Counted from the stretch's first letter, positions 23,755-32,851 are shown. The stretch: DNA of 48,801 nucleotides from Allomesorhizobium camelthorni (GCF_011045125.1 NZ_JAAKZF010000042.1:1-48801), one strand, 5' to 3'. Translations and numbers: made by a program. The notes: generated by a model from the sequence alone, not told the origin.

Positions 23755-24201
23755 TTAGGGTTCGTCCTCGACCATATGCTCAAAAAAATCTTCCGGATCG
23801 GTCAGTTCATCCTCGCGGGCGGTAGTGCGCCCGCGCATGGAGATGCCGGCCTCGTGAACCGTCTCGTCGCTTCCCGACACAAGCCGGTGCCACCAGTAGA
23901 GATCCCTGCCTTCCGCCACCAGCCGATAGGCGCAGCTCTGCGGCAGCCAGGATATTGTACGCACGTTGGCAGGCGTAAGCCCGACGCAGTCGGGAACGCG
24001 CGCGAGCCGGTTGGCATAGTCCGAACACCGGCAGCTCTGCGCGTTGAACAAGCGGCAGCTGACCGTGGTCCAGTAGATCTCGCCGGTATCCTCGTCCTCG
24101 AGCTTGGAAAGGCAGCATTTGCCGCAGCCGTCGCAGAGCGATTCCCACTCGGCGGGGCTCATTTCCTCCAGCGTCTTGGTTTTCCAGAACGGCTCGTCCA
24201 T
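23755..24201 (-). CDS. YcgN-family cysteine cluster protein (UPF0260)
   Basis: About 148 aa, matching E. coli YcgN in length. The conserved start [20 protein letters not shown] leads to a Cys cluster [10 protein letters not shown], then [16 protein letters not shown] and LPQSCAYR. The cysteines suggest a bound metal or Fe-S site, and the function is unknown. ATG codons at 24201, 24210 and 24225 are all in frame and none has a clear Shine-Dalgarno. 24201 fits the family N-terminus best. It is divergent from the OmpA-family gene. Confidence 0.88.
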   Translation of the reverse strand: MDEPFWKTKTLEEMSPAEWESLCDGCGKCCLSKLEDEDTGEIYWTTVSCRLFNAQSCRCSDYANRLARVPDCVGLTPANVRTISWLPQSCAYRLVAEGRDLYWWHRLVSGSDETVHEAGISMRGRTTAREDELTDPEDFFEHMVEDEP

Positions 24202-24399
24202 CGCAGGCATGTGGCCCGCCGCCATGGGCAGGTCAAGCGCCTGCAGCCGCCTTTTCCGGCCCCAATCACGGTATTGCCGCGATCCCGACGCCTTGCCGCC
24301 CGGTAATAGCCGCCTGGCTGCCCGGTTCCAGGCCAGCGCGGAACAAACTTGCGTGATTGATGTTGTGCCCGGGACGGGACCCCACAGGAGAATTTGTCG

Positions 24400-26238
24400 A
24401 TGAAACGCCAACCACGGATTCTGGCAGGAACCGCACTCGGCCTGCTCATGGCATCCGCGCCGTTGGGCGCCGTGCCGTTACACGACGGCGCGCAAACCGC
24501 TTTCCGGGCGCAAAATGCGCTGTCCGCGAACAACATGATCCTTGCCCAGGCCGAAGAGACCGAGGAGCAGCGCCGGCTGCGCCAGCAGCGCGAGCAGCAA
24601 GGGGAAGCCCAGGAGGCTCCAGCCGAGGAGCCGCAGCCAGCACCTGAGCCGGAGCCGGAGCCTGAACCAGCGCCTGAGCCGGAGCCTGAACCGGAACCCG
24701 CACCCGAGCCAGCTCCGGAACCGGCTCCCGAGCCAGAACCTGCGCCGGAGCCTGAACCGGCGCCTGAACCCGAGCCGGAGCCGGAGCGCGAGCCCGAGCC
24801 CGAGCCGACTCCAGAACCGGAACCGGAAGCTGCTCCCGCTGAGCCTGAAGAACCGGCCGAACCTGTGGAGCCTGCCGAACCTGCCCAGCCGGCAGAACCC
24901 GCGGAGCCCGCGGAACCTGCTGAACCAACCCAGCCCGCTGAACCGGCTGAGCCTGCGGAACCTTCCGAACCCGCCCAGCCGGCTGAGCCTGCTGAACCGG
25001 CCGAGCCGCCTGCTGAGGGCGGGCAGCCCGCTGAACCGGCTGAGCCAGCCGAACCCGCCGCACCGCCTGCTGAGGGCGAGCAGCCGCCTGAAGGCACCGA
25101 AGCGCCGGTGCTCGACAGCCAGAAGGAGGTGCCTCCGGTAGAAGGTGCGCCTGAAGGCGAACAGCCGGCCGACGTCGAACCGGTGCCAGAAGGCGAACAG
25201 CCTGCAGAAGGTGAGCAGCCGGCGGAGGCGCAACAGCCCGCCGAGGCCGGTCCGCCGCCGGAAAGCGACGCCGAGGCCCTGGTCGAAGAGGCACGTCCAG
25301 AACGGATTGAATCGATCACCGTCGAGGAAGGCCAGCGGTTAGAGCGTCCCCGTGATTTCCGTGAGGAACGGCGCGAGGACGTTGAGGTCGTTCGAGAAGT
25401 GGGTGACCGCTTCATCATCGAGTTCAACAACAACATCTACGTCGAGAACCCGGACCGCGAACGCATCCAGGTGGACGCCCGCGAGGTCTATTACGAGGAG
25501 CTCCCGCGCGGCCGGACGCGCGAAGTGATCGTGCGGCCTGACGGCACGCGGGTTGTCACCATCCGCAACCGCTATGGCGACATCCTCCGCCGCTCGAAAT
25601 TCACGCCCGACGACCGGGAGATCGTGCTGGTTTATGTCGACGAGCGCGACTACGACCGGGTGCTCGAATGGCGAGATCCGGGCGAGGATCTGCCGCCGCT
25701 GAGGCTCTCGATCCCGGTCGAGGAATACATACTCGACGCCGAGGCCGTGGAGGATCCGGACGCTTACTACACTTTCCTCGAACAGCCTCCGGTCGAAAAG
25801 GTCGAACGCACCTATTCGATAGCCGAGGTGAAACGCTCGGCCCGCATTCGCGACAAGGTGCGGCGCATCGACCTCGACACGATCAACTTCGAGTTCGGCT
25901 CGGCCGAGATCGCCGAGAGCGAGATCGCCGACCTGGAGGGCGTGGCGCAGGCGATGGAGAAGCTGCTCCAGGAAAACCCGGCCGAGACCTTCCTGATCGA
26001 GGGCCACACAGATGCGGTCGGCACGGCCGAAGCCAACCTGGCGCTTTCGGACCGCCGGGCCGAAGCAGTCGCGACGGCGCTCAGCGGTTCGTTCGGCATT
26101 CCGCCGGAAAACCTGGCGCCGCAGGGTTACGGCGAACAGTACCTCAAGGTGAACACCGAGGGGCCCGAGCGCGAGAACCGTCGCGTCGCGATCCGCCGCA
26201 TCACCCCACTGGTAGCGCCGGTGGCGAGCGCGCAATAG
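24400..26238 (+). CDS. OmpA-family protein with long Pro/Glu repeat region
   Basis: About 612 aa. A signal peptide (about residues 1-24) is followed by a low-complexity region of about 220 residues (about 65-285). This starts as [13 protein letters not shown]-type repeats, turns into [12 protein letters not shown] repeats and ends as EGEQPAEG repeats. A conserved rhizobial-type middle domain follows ([32 protein letters not shown]), then a C-terminal OmpA peptidoglycan-binding domain ([38 protein letters not shown]). It probably sits in the outer membrane or periplasm, with the acidic Pro-rich part spanning the space and OmpA holding peptidoglycan. The repeat DNA is a likely site of length variation. 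The ATG at 24400 has GGAG upstream. Confidence 0.9.
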   Translation: MKRQPRILAGTALGLLMASAPLGAVPLHDGAQTAFRAQNALSANNMILAQAEETEEQRRLRQQREQQGEAQEAPAEEPQPAPEPEPEPEPAPEPEPEPEPAPEPAPEPAPEPEPAPEPEPAPEPEPEPEREPEPEPTPEPEPEAAPAEPEEPAEPVEPAEPAQPAEPAEPAEPAEPTQPAEPAEPAEPSEPAQPAEPAEPAEPPAEGGQPAEPAEPAEPAAPPAEGEQPPEGTEAPVLDSQKEVPPVEGAPEGEQPADVEPVPEGEQPAEGEQPAEAQQPAEAGPPPESDAEALVEEARPERIESITVEEGQRLERPRDFREERREDVEVVREVGDRFIIEFNNNIYVENPDRERIQVDAREVYYEELPRGRTREVIVRPDGTRVVTIRNRYGDILRRSKFTPDDREIVLVYVDERDYDRVLEWRDPGEDLPPLRLSIPVEEYILDAEAVEDPDAYYTFLEQPPVEKVERTYSIAEVKRSARIRDKVRRIDLDTINFEFGSAEIAESEIADLEGVAQAMEKLLQENPAETFLIEGHTDAVGTAEANLALSDRRAEAVATALSGSFGIPPENLAPQGYGEQYLKVNTEGPERENRRVAIRRITPLVAPVASAQ

Positions 26239-26349
26239 GGAGATCACAATTTCGCGATTTGGTGGCTCCGGCCATTGAATCGTGGGATTCTCCCTCACAG
26301 ATGCAAGCTTCCCTGCCCCGTCCCGTCTCCAGCGGGACAATGGCAAAAG

Positions 26350-26380
26350 AACCCGGCCGGTCCCCACCGGCCGGGTTTTT
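26350..26380 (+). terminator. Intrinsic terminator after the OmpA-family gene
   Basis: ACCCGGCCGG (26351-26360) and CCGGCCGGGT (26367-26376) form a perfect 10-bp stem with loop TCCCCA, followed by five T counting the stem's final base. It lies 112 bases after the OmpA-family stop and 86 before the next gene, isolating the two. Confidence 0.9.
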
Positions 26381-26466
26381 CATTCAAGCCTGCTGTTACT
26401 CCCCGGCAAATGCCACGTTGCGGCGCGCGGCCCGCGGCTCTATTCAGTGAGCCGGGAGGGGTGTGG

Positions 26467-28578
26467 ATGAAACCAGCGACCGGGGCAACGCCGCTTATCG
26501 CTCTCGACGCCGTGGCGCTCGACACCGAGACCACCGGTCTCAACACCGCCAGGGCGCGCATTGTCCAGATCGGCGCGATCGCCGTCTCGCGCGGCCGCAT
26601 ACTCGACGGCCGGCAGATCGAGATGCTGGTTGATCCGGAGATCGCCATTCCGTCGGCTTCTACCCGCATTCATGGCGTCACCAATGCCATGGTGCGCAAC
26701 GCGCCCGCCTTCGCCGCCGCCTGGACCGCCGTGCAGGCTTTCGTCGAAAGCCGTATCATCATCGGCCATGCCATAGGCTTCGACCTGTCCATGCTGAAGC
26801 ACGAGGCGGCGCGGGCCGGGCTCGAATGGCAAAAGCCGCGCTCGCTCTGCGTCAAGCTTCTGGCCCGGCTGGTCGAGCCCGGCCAGGCCGATCAGTCGCT
26901 CGACGCTATCGCCGCCCGGCTCGGCATTACTATTGCCGATCGGCATTCCGCGCTGGGCGACGCCAGGGCGGCGGCGGAGATTTTCGTGGCGCTGCTGCCA
27001 AAGCTCCAGGAACGCGGCATACGAACGCTCGCCGAAGCCGAACGCGCCTGCATGGAGCAGAGAGCCGAGCTCGAAACCGGCCACCGCGCCGGTTGGGCCG
27101 AACCCGTGTCCAGGCCGGCGCCGCCTTCGTTCCGCTCCGTCGACCCATTCGCCTACCGCCACCGCGTCGGCGAACTTATGAGCTCCCCGCCGGTCGTCGT
27201 AGCGCCGTCCGTCAGCGTCAACGACGCTATCGCGCTGATGATATCGCGCAGGATCAGTTCCCTGTTCGTGGCTGATCCCGCCGAACCCGGACTTCCTCTG
27301 GACACGTACGGTATCGTCACCGAGCGCGACGTGATGCGGCTTCTCGCTTCCGACGGCGAGAAAGCGCTTGCGATGTCCGTCGGCGACGTTGCCTCGCGCC
27401 CGCTGGCTTCGATCCGGGAGCAAGCCTTCGCCTACCGCGCAGTCGGCCGCATGGATCGCCTGAAGATCCGCCATCTCGCCGTACGCCATGAGAACGGCAG
27501 GCTGGCGGGCGTGGTTTCGGCGCGCGATCTGCTGAAGCTGCGTGCAAGTGCCGCGATCAATCTCGACGACACGATCGAGCATGCCACCTCCCCCGCCGAA
27601 ATAGCCGCGGCCTGGGCCATGCTGCCCGGTGTCGCCGACGCGCTGATCGCCGAACGGATCGACGCGCGCGCGATAGCCGAAATCGTCAGTGAGGAGCTTT
27701 GCGCCATGACCCGCCGCGCGGCAATCCTCGCCGAGGCTGAGATGGCCGGCGAAGGGCACGGGCCGCCGCCCAGCCCCTTTGCGGTGCTGGTGCTCGGTTC
27801 GGGCGGACGCGGCGAAAGCCTGCTCGCCGCCGACCAGGACAACGCCATCGTCTTTGCCGAAGGCGATCCGGACGGACCGGCGGATCGCTGGTTCGCGCGG
27901 CTCGGCGAAAAAATCGCCAACCTGCTCGACCAGTCGGGCGTGCCCTATTGCAAGGGCGGGGTTATGGCGAAGAATGCCACGTGGCGCGGCTCGCTCGCCC
28001 ATTGGAAGAAGCGCGTGGCCGACTGGATCGGCCGCTCGCGGCCGCAGGATCTGCTCAATGTCGACATCTTCTTCGATCTGAGGCCGGTGCATGGCGATCT
28101 CGCGCTCGGCGAGGCGCTTTTCGCCCATGCCTACGAGCTTGGCCACACACGCCCCGAATTCGCCAAGCTGCTCGGCGAGCAGGTCGCGCCGGGAAATCCG
28201 TTCACGCTGTTCGGCGGCCTGCAGCTCGAAGGCGGCCGCATCGACCTGAAGCTGCACGGCCTGTTCCCGGTAGTGGCCATGGCCCGCACGCTGGCGATCC
28301 GCCACGGCATCCGCGCACGCAGCACGCGCGAACGCCTTGAAGGCCTGATCGGGCTCGACATTGGCGGCGACGAGGACATGACTGCGATGCTGTCTGCCCA
28401 CAGTGTCCTCCTGGCGCTGCTGCTCGCGCAGCAAAGCCGCGACCTTTACGCCGGGCTGCCGGTATCAAACCGCGTGGAGCTGGCGAAACTCGACAAGGCG
28501 CAACGGGCCGAACTGAAGGCGGCGCTGAAGGCGCTGCAGCCCGCTCCCGACCTCGTCCGCGACCTGATGTTCGGGTGA
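26467..28578 (+). CDS. DnaQ-like exonuclease - CBS pair - DUF294 nucleotidyltransferase fusion
   Basis: About 703 aa with three modules. Residues about 10-180 are a DEDDh 3'-5' exonuclease: D19 and E21 in LDTETTGL, GHAIGFDLSML, and HSALGDARAA with catalytic His and Asp. Residues about 235-365 are a CBS pair (VGELMSSPPVVVAPSVSVND, YGIVTERDVMRLL, GVVSARDLLKL), which usually senses adenine nucleotides. Residues about 370-700 are a DUF294/GlnD-like nucleotidyltransferase (VLGSGGRGESLLAADQDNAI, with the Asp pair) plus its helical substrate-binding part. Substrates are unknown. The combination suggests a nucleotide-sensing enzyme that makes and removes a nucleotide modification, which is inference. 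ATG 26467 has GGGAGGGG upstream, and GTG 26461 is possible. Confidence 0.87.
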   Translation: MKPATGATPLIALDAVALDTETTGLNTARARIVQIGAIAVSRGRILDGRQIEMLVDPEIAIPSASTRIHGVTNAMVRNAPAFAAAWTAVQAFVESRIIIGHAIGFDLSMLKHEAARAGLEWQKPRSLCVKLLARLVEPGQADQSLDAIAARLGITIADRHSALGDARAAAEIFVALLPKLQERGIRTLAEAERACMEQRAELETGHRAGWAEPVSRPAPPSFRSVDPFAYRHRVGELMSSPPVVVAPSVSVNDAIALMISRRISSLFVADPAEPGLPLDTYGIVTERDVMRLLASDGEKALAMSVGDVASRPLASIREQAFAYRAVGRMDRLKIRHLAVRHENGRLAGVVSARDLLKLRASAAINLDDTIEHATSPAEIAAAWAMLPGVADALIAERIDARAIAEIVSEELCAMTRRAAILAEAEMAGEGHGPPPSPFAVLVLGSGGRGESLLAADQDNAIVFAEGDPDGPADRWFARLGEKIANLLDQSGVPYCKGGVMAKNATWRGSLAHWKKRVADWIGRSRPQDLLNVDIFFDLRPVHGDLALGEALFAHAYELGHTRPEFAKLLGEQVAPGNPFTLFGGLQLEGGRIDLKLHGLFPVVAMARTLAIRHGIRARSTRERLEGLIGLDIGGDEDMTAMLSAHSVLLALLLAQQSRDLYAGLPVSNRVELAKLDKAQRAELKAALKALQPAPDLVRDLMFG

Positions 28579-28585
28579 CGATCGC

Positions 28586-29455
28586 CTAACCGAACGTCCG
28601 CGCCACCTTCGTATCGGTTTGTTCGAACACCTCGTCGGGCACGAAGAAATCCCCCGCCAGCGGCCCCTTGGCTCCCGGCGCGTATTTGGAAAAGTCCGTA
28701 ACGCCTTGTTCCTTCAGCACAAGCTCGTCGATGAAGAAGTTGCCGGTGGTCTCTCGCGACGGCCGCGTCAGGATAGCGTGCGCGGCATCGGCCATGATTT
28801 CGGGCGAGCGGCTCATCGAGGCGACAGCCTCGCCGCCGAGCAGATTGCGCACCGCCGCCGTGTCGATCGCGGTCAGCGGCCACAGCGAATTGACGGCGAT
28901 TCCGTCCCTTCGGAACTCCTCGGACATCCCCAAAGTGCACATCGACATGCCGAATTTCGCCATGGTGTAGGCGACGTGGTTCTTGAACCATTTCGCGCTC
29001 ATGTCGAGCGGCGGCGCCAGATTCAGAATATGAGGGTTTTCCGCTAACTTAAGGTAAGGAATGCACATTTTAGACACGAGGAATGTTCCGCGCGTGTTGA
29101 TCTGGTGCATCAGATCATAGCGCTTCATGTCGGTTTGAAGCGTGCCGGTAAGCTGGATGGCGCTGGCATTGTTGACGCAGATGTCTATGCCGCCGAATTT
29201 TTCCACAGTCTTCTCGACGGCCTGCGCTACCTGCTCTTCCTCGCGAATGTCGCAGAGCACCGGCAGCGCCTTGCCGCCTGCCGCCTCGATCTCTTCGGCC
29301 GCCGTGTAGATCGTGCCGGGCAGCTTCGGATGCGGCTCCGCCGTCTTGGCGGCGATGGTGACATTGGCGCCGTCGCGCGCCGCGCGAAGCGCGATCGCCA
29401 GCCCTATGCCGCGCGAGCCGCCCGAGATGAAAAGCGTCTTGTTCTTCAGCGACAT
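28586..29455 (-). CDS. SDR oxidoreductase, HSDL2-like
   Basis: 289 aa. A Rossmann NAD(P) site at the N-terminus (FISGGSRGIGLAIA), NNASA, and the YTMAK catalytic Tyr/Lys are present. Long similarity to the HSDL2-type hydroxysteroid-dehydrogenase-like group is visible (HILNLAPPLD, KWFKNHVAYTMAKFGMSM, LWPLTAIDTAA). In the human protein the equivalent of LAPPL reads ISPPL, where the Ser may take part in catalysis. Here it is Ala, so activity may differ. The substrate is unknown. It converges on the exonuclease-CBS gene with a 7-base gap. Confidence 0.88.
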   Translation of the reverse strand: MSLKNKTLFISGGSRGIGLAIALRAARDGANVTIAAKTAEPHPKLPGTIYTAAEEIEAAGGKALPVLCDIREEEQVAQAVEKTVEKFGGIDICVNNASAIQLTGTLQTDMKRYDLMHQINTRGTFLVSKMCIPYLKLAENPHILNLAPPLDMSAKWFKNHVAYTMAKFGMSMCTLGMSEEFRRDGIAVNSLWPLTAIDTAAVRNLLGGEAVASMSRSPEIMADAAHAILTRPSRETTGNFFIDELVLKEQGVTDFSKYAPGAKGPLAGDFFVPDEVFEQTDTKVARTFG

Positions 29456-29482
29456 GGTTGGTCCCTCTCCTTACGCCGGCAT

Positions 29483-29683
29483 TCAGTTAGTCGTCACGAC
29501 CGTGTCTGTCGAGCCTGCCTTGACGCCCGACATTCCCACTCCCACCGAACCGGTCTTCACCCTGGTCGTCGCCGTCCCATCGGCAATGGTCGTGCCAAAC
29601 ACGCCGCCGCCCATGGCGCAGCCGGACAAGGCCATCGCAACCAGGGCTACTCCAAGGCGGGTCGGGACTCGGACAAAGCACAT
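29483..29683 (-). CDS. Small predicted lipoprotein
   Basis: About 66 aa. A positively charged start and hydrophobic stretch end in the lipobox MALSGC (Cys about residue 22). The mature part is only about 45 residues, rich in Gly, Thr and Val (GGGVFGTTIADGTATTRVKTG). The ATG at 29683 has GAGAGG eight bases upstream, better placed than the ATG six bases earlier. Function is unknown. It would be anchored in a membrane by the acylated Cys. Confidence 0.65.
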   Translation of the reverse strand: MCFVRVPTRLGVALVAMALSGCAMGGGVFGTTIADGTATTRVKTGSVGVGMSGVKAGSTDTVVTTN

Positions 29684-29788
29684 GGACATCACCTCTCTAG
29701 CATTCTTCTCCGAAATGCCAGCAGGGACCAACAATTCGTCCTTTTCGCGGATGCCGTTGAGGACCGAAGCGCTTTGCCCGCCATAGTG

Positions 29789-30211
29789 TCAGCCCGGCGT
29801 TCCCTCCAGATACTGCGCCGCGAATTCGGCGCTCGGCGGGATCGGCTTGATGATGTCGATCAGGACGCCGTTGGGGTCGGCGGTGATGAAGTGGCGCTGG
29901 CCGAACGCCTCGTCGCGCAACGTGTGCAGGATCGGCAGGCCCGCCGCCTTGGCCCGCTCGTACTCGGCATCCGGGTCTTTAACTTCGAAGTTGAGGATCA
30001 GGCCGGACACGCGCCCCCTGCCGGCATCCGGAATGGTCGCGTGATTGCCGTCCATGACGGCGAGGTTCACCCGCTTGTCTTCGCTCGATTGCAGATGGAC
30101 GTACCAGCCGCTGTCGAACATGCGTTTGAAACGGAAATGCCTGACGTAGAAATCCGCGGTACCGGCGACATCGTCGGTCATCAGAACGGGATAGTAGCTG
30201 GTGGCTTTCAT
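29789..30211 (-). CDS. VOC/glyoxalase-family protein, divergent from TetR
   Basis: About 140 aa. The vicinal-oxygen-chelate fold is seen in [42 protein letters not shown] and [18 protein letters not shown]. Members include glyoxalases, dioxygenases and drug-binding proteins, and the ligand here is unknown. The ATG at 30211 has AAGGAG upstream. It is transcribed away from a TetR gene, with two repeated operator-like sequences in the 68-base gap, so the TetR protein probably represses it. Confidence 0.85.
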   Translation of the reverse strand: MKATSYYPVLMTDDVAGTADFYVRHFRFKRMFDSGWYVHLQSSEDKRVNLAVMDGNHATIPDAGRGRVSGLILNFEVKDPDAEYERAKAAGLPILHTLRDEAFGQRHFITADPNGVLIDIIKPIPPSAEFAAQYLEGTPG

Positions 30212-30233
30212 GGCTTCCAATCTCCTTAAAACA

Positions 30234-30280
30234 AACATACAGTCTGCATGTAACTGGAACTAACATACAGACTGCATGTA
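30234..30280. promoter_or_regulatory. Two operator-like repeats between VOC and TetR genes
   Basis: AACATACAGTCTGCATGTA (30234-30252) and AACATACAGACTGCATGTA (30262-30280) differ at one base. Each is a near-palindrome (CATaCAG-N-CTGcATG), and they lie 28 bases apart, close to an integral number of helix turns. The second copy ends at the A of the TetR start codon. The arrangement is typical of a TetR protein repressing itself and its divergent neighbour. Confidence 0.82.
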
Positions 30281-30924
30281 TGCAACAGGATTCAACACGC
30301 CGCTCCAATCGCGAGCGCACCGAGGCCACGCGCGGCGACCTGATCGCGGCGGCCAAGAAACTCTTCGTCGAAATGGGCTATGGCGAGACCTCGACACCGG
30401 AAATCGTGGCTTCAGCGGGGGTTACGCGCGGCGCGCTCTATCACCATTTCGCCGACAAGCGCGCGCTGTTCCATGCGGTGGTGGAAGATGAGGCAGCTGC
30501 CGTCGCCGAGGAGATCGAGAAAGCAACGCCCGACACGCTCGGTCCCCGCGAAGCCCTGCTCACCGGCGGCTTGGCTTTTTTCAACGCCATGGCCGTTTCG
30601 GGCCGCACCCGCCTGCTGCTGCTCGACGGGCCGGCCATACTTGGCCGCGAGACGATGGACCGGATCGACAGCCTCCACGGTACGCGCACGCTGCGCGAAG
30701 GCATCGCCATGGCGATGCGCTCGGGCGCGATGAAGAAGCTGCCGCTCGACGCGGTGACCGCCCTGCTATCGGCGGCCTTCGACCGCGCCGCACTCGCCAT
30801 AGAAGCGGGTGCGTCTGCGCGGGATTATCTGAAGTCGCTCGAGGCGCTGATTGACGGGCTGATGACGGAAGAACAAGGCTCCGCCGAAAGCCGGCCTCGG
30901 ATGCGCGGCCCGCTTGGAGACTGA
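30280..30924 (+). CDS. TetR-family transcriptional repressor
   Basis: 214 aa. The N-terminal HTH is standard: TRGDLIAAAKKLFVEMGYGETSTPEIVASAGVTRGALYHHF, read here across about residues 17-55 (key motif GVTRGALYHHFADKRALF). A helical ligand-binding domain follows. Its target is probably the pair of repeats just upstream. The ATG at 30280 overlaps the second operator repeat and has no Shine-Dalgarno before it, so the mRNA may be leaderless or translated poorly. No better start exists in frame. Confidence 0.9.
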   Translation: MQQDSTRRSNRERTEATRGDLIAAAKKLFVEMGYGETSTPEIVASAGVTRGALYHHFADKRALFHAVVEDEAAAVAEEIEKATPDTLGPREALLTGGLAFFNAMAVSGRTRLLLLDGPAILGRETMDRIDSLHGTRTLREGIAMAMRSGAMKKLPLDAVTALLSAAFDRAALAIEAGASARDYLKSLEALIDGLMTEEQGSAESRPRMRGPLGD

Positions 30925-30947
30925 CCCAAGCCACTCTCGGAAAATGC

Positions 30948-31238
30948 TCAGCTGAAAACCTTGTCGCCCTGCTCGTCGACCAGTTGCAGGCCCTTCTTCA
31001 GCGACACCTCGACCGCGTCGTCGAGCGAGGCAAAGCGGTCGGCGCGAATGAATTTGTGCTCCTTCAGCACGCCGCCGATCTCCTTCGAGACGATGCCGCA
31101 GGTCTGGTACTGCCCGTCGGCCTTGTAGGGCGTGGCGCTGACAAGGAAACCCTTGTGCTCGACCTGACGGGCGACGGCCGGAGCCGAAGCGTCCGCCGCC
31201 TTGTCGACACCGCCGAAAAGCCGCTTCAGGAAGGACAT
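30948..31238 (-). CDS. HlyU-family small regulator
   Basis: 96 aa. It begins MSFLKRLFGG, then has the HlyU core EHKGFLVSATPYKADGQYQT, CGIVSKEIGG, EHKFIRADRFASLDDAVEVS. HlyU of Vibrio is a winged-helix regulator, and rhizobial members are annotated by family only, with their targets unknown. One Cys is present. It converges on the TetR gene with a 23-base gap. Confidence 0.85.
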   Translation of the reverse strand: MSFLKRLFGGVDKAADASAPAVARQVEHKGFLVSATPYKADGQYQTCGIVSKEIGGVLKEHKFIRADRFASLDDAVEVSLKKGLQLVDEQGDKVFS

Positions 31239-31328
31239 GCTTCGCCTGCTCCATTTTACCGTCGAGCGTAACCCGTTCGGCCGGAGAGGTCGAGACCTGC
31301 CCGGCCGGGACGAGGAAGAACGCGCAGT

Positions 31329-31622
31329 TCAGCCGAGGGAATTGATGATCTCGCGGTACGCGGCTTCCGGGAACGCCTTCAAGGTTCGGGTGCGCACGTT
31401 GCCGCCCATGCCGAGTTGCAGCGCGAACCGCGCCGCTACCGCATCGTCCGGCGCCTCGCACACGGCCACCATGTCGTGTTCGCCCATGGTGAGGTAGAAC
31501 TCCTTGAAAGAACCGCCCATGTCGGCCAGCGACTTCTTCGCGGCGTCGAGACGTTTCGGCGACTCGCGCACGTTTTTCACGCCCTGTTCCGTCCAGTTCA
31601 CCAGCATGATGTAAGTGGTCAT
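31329..31622 (-). CDS. GYD-domain protein
   Basis: 97 aa. It has the ferredoxin-like GYD domain: MTTYIMLVNWTEQGVKNVRE, MGGSFKEFYLTMGEHDMVAV and VRTRTLKAFPEA. The family resembles dimeric alpha/beta barrel proteins with no agreed function. The ATG at 31622 has a strong AGGAGGTG four bases upstream, and a longer frame upstream of it is not credible. Confidence 0.87.
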   Translation of the reverse strand: MTTYIMLVNWTEQGVKNVRESPKRLDAAKKSLADMGGSFKEFYLTMGEHDMVAVCEAPDDAVAARFALQLGMGGNVRTRTLKAFPEAAYREIINSLG

Positions 31623-31759
31623 GAAACACCTCCTCCGGCGCACAGGCGCGGGTTTGGCGTGGGGCGCGCGGCGCCGGGATTGTCGCCCCATTCCGCCTGC
31701 CGGGACAGTATGAACCCGCTCAGGCCGGCCGGCAAGGAAGCTGGCGCCCCCACGATCAA

Positions 31760-32182
31760 TCATCCGCCGAGATGCAGCACGATCTCGCGCCGGTGCGGGC
31801 TTTCGCGATGCTCGAAGAGATAGAGGCCCTGCCATGTACCGAGCGCCAGCCGCCCGGACATGACCGGAACAGACAGCGAAACGGCCGTGAGCGCCGCCTT
31901 GATGTGCGCCGGCATGTCGTCCGGCCCCTCCGTCGTGTGAACCACCCAGCGCATTGACGGATCGTCGGACGGCGGAACCAGCCGCCGGAAGAATGTGTCG
32001 AGGTCGCGCCGCACGTCGGGATCGGCGTTTTCCTGGATCAGCAGCGAACAGGAGGTATGCCGCACGAAGACGGTGAGCAGCCCGGTCTCGACGTCGGCCT
32101 CTTCAATGAAGGCCGCCGCCCGACCGGTGAACTCGTAGAGCCCAGGGCCGGAGGTGGGAATGATGAGCGTCGTCTGGAGCAA
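31760..32182 (-). CDS. YjbQ family protein (UPF0047)
   Basis: 140 aa. The YjbQ fold is clear: VRHTSCSLLIQENADPDVRRD (key motif HTSCSL-x2-QENADP), HTTEGPDDMPAHIKAAL, and GRLALGTWQGLYLFEHR with the metal-binding His. Members have weak thiamine-phosphate-synthase-like activity, though their true role is open. It is followed downstream, after 137 bases, by the GYD gene and preceded by a Uma2 gene 15 bases away. Confidence 0.92.
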   Translation of the reverse strand: MLQTTLIIPTSGPGLYEFTGRAAAFIEEADVETGLLTVFVRHTSCSLLIQENADPDVRRDLDTFFRRLVPPSDDPSMRWVVHTTEGPDDMPAHIKAALTAVSLSVPVMSGRLALGTWQGLYLFEHRESPHRREIVLHLGG

Positions 32183-32197
32183 GCGCTTGCCGCGAGC

Positions 32198-32806
32198 CTA
32201 TGCCGGGCGGAGGCCAAGCCGGCCAAGACAATAACCTACCGCCTCGGCGCGCATCGCGGCGATCTCTTCCGCCGGCCCGATCTCGCGCACCGCGCGGTAG
32301 CCCTCCGCTCCCAACTTCCGATAGACGTAGGTGAGGAGGCTGTTGGCGTCGATCACCCAGACTTCCGGAATGCCGAAAGCGGCATAGACGCTGATCTTGC
32401 GGCCGCGATCATAGGCAAGGCTGGTGTCGGCAACCTCGATAGCAAGCAGCACGTCCGGCCCGCGCAGGTCGCCAGGGAAGACGGAACGCGGAAAGACGCA
32501 GAAATCCGGCTCCAGAAAGCTCTTCGGGTCGAGCCTGAGCGTCGTTTCCTGCGCAACCCAGAGTTCGTCAGGAGCAGTGCGCTGGAAGTGCCAGTTGAGT
32601 TCCATTTTCACCATTTCATGGCGACCGCCCTTGGGCAGCATCGGCACAACCTCCCCACCGATCAGTTCGAAGCGCTCGTCCTCTTCGATGATACCAGCCG
32701 CCACCATCGCCTCGATTTCGGCGACCGTCCACGGCCGGCGCGGCAAACCTTCCGCGGCCTGCGTCGTAAGCGGCATGGACTGGAGGGGGGCGGTGTGCTC
32801 GTTCAT
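32198..32806 (-). CDS. Uma2/DUF820-family PD-(D/E)XK nuclease-like protein
   Basis: About 202 aa. The restriction-endonuclease-like fold of DUF820/Uma2 shows as WTVAEIEAMVAAGII, FELIGGEVVPM, the catalytic-type EPDFCVFP and LLAIEVADTSLAYDRGRKISVY (Asp, Glu-x-Val and Lys). Despite the fold, biological roles of these proteins are mostly unknown, and they are abundant in cyanobacteria. The start at 32806 (MNEHTAP) was chosen because the residues before it are unlike the family. Confidence 0.85.
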   Translation of the reverse strand: MNEHTAPLQSMPLTTQAAEGLPRRPWTVAEIEAMVAAGIIEEDERFELIGGEVVPMLPKGGRHEMVKMELNWHFQRTAPDELWVAQETTLRLDPKSFLEPDFCVFPRSVFPGDLRGPDVLLAIEVADTSLAYDRGRKISVYAAFGIPEVWVIDANSLLTYVYRKLGAEGYRAVREIGPAEEIAAMRAEAVGYCLGRLGLRPA

Positions 32807-32851
32807 GAAATCCAGCCTAGCACAAATATCTTGGCAGGGCATCGTATCGCC

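Noticed and set aside
24446-25294. Very long minus-strand frames and apparent repeat array in the OmpA-family gene
   Set aside because: They are antisense products of the Pro/Glu codon repeats. The repeats are coding, with no uniform direct-repeat/spacer pattern, so this is not a CRISPR array.
26440-28434. 664-residue minus-strand frame opposite the exonuclease fusion
   Set aside because: It mirrors codon positions of a strong plus-strand gene in GC-rich DNA, and its residues show no domain.
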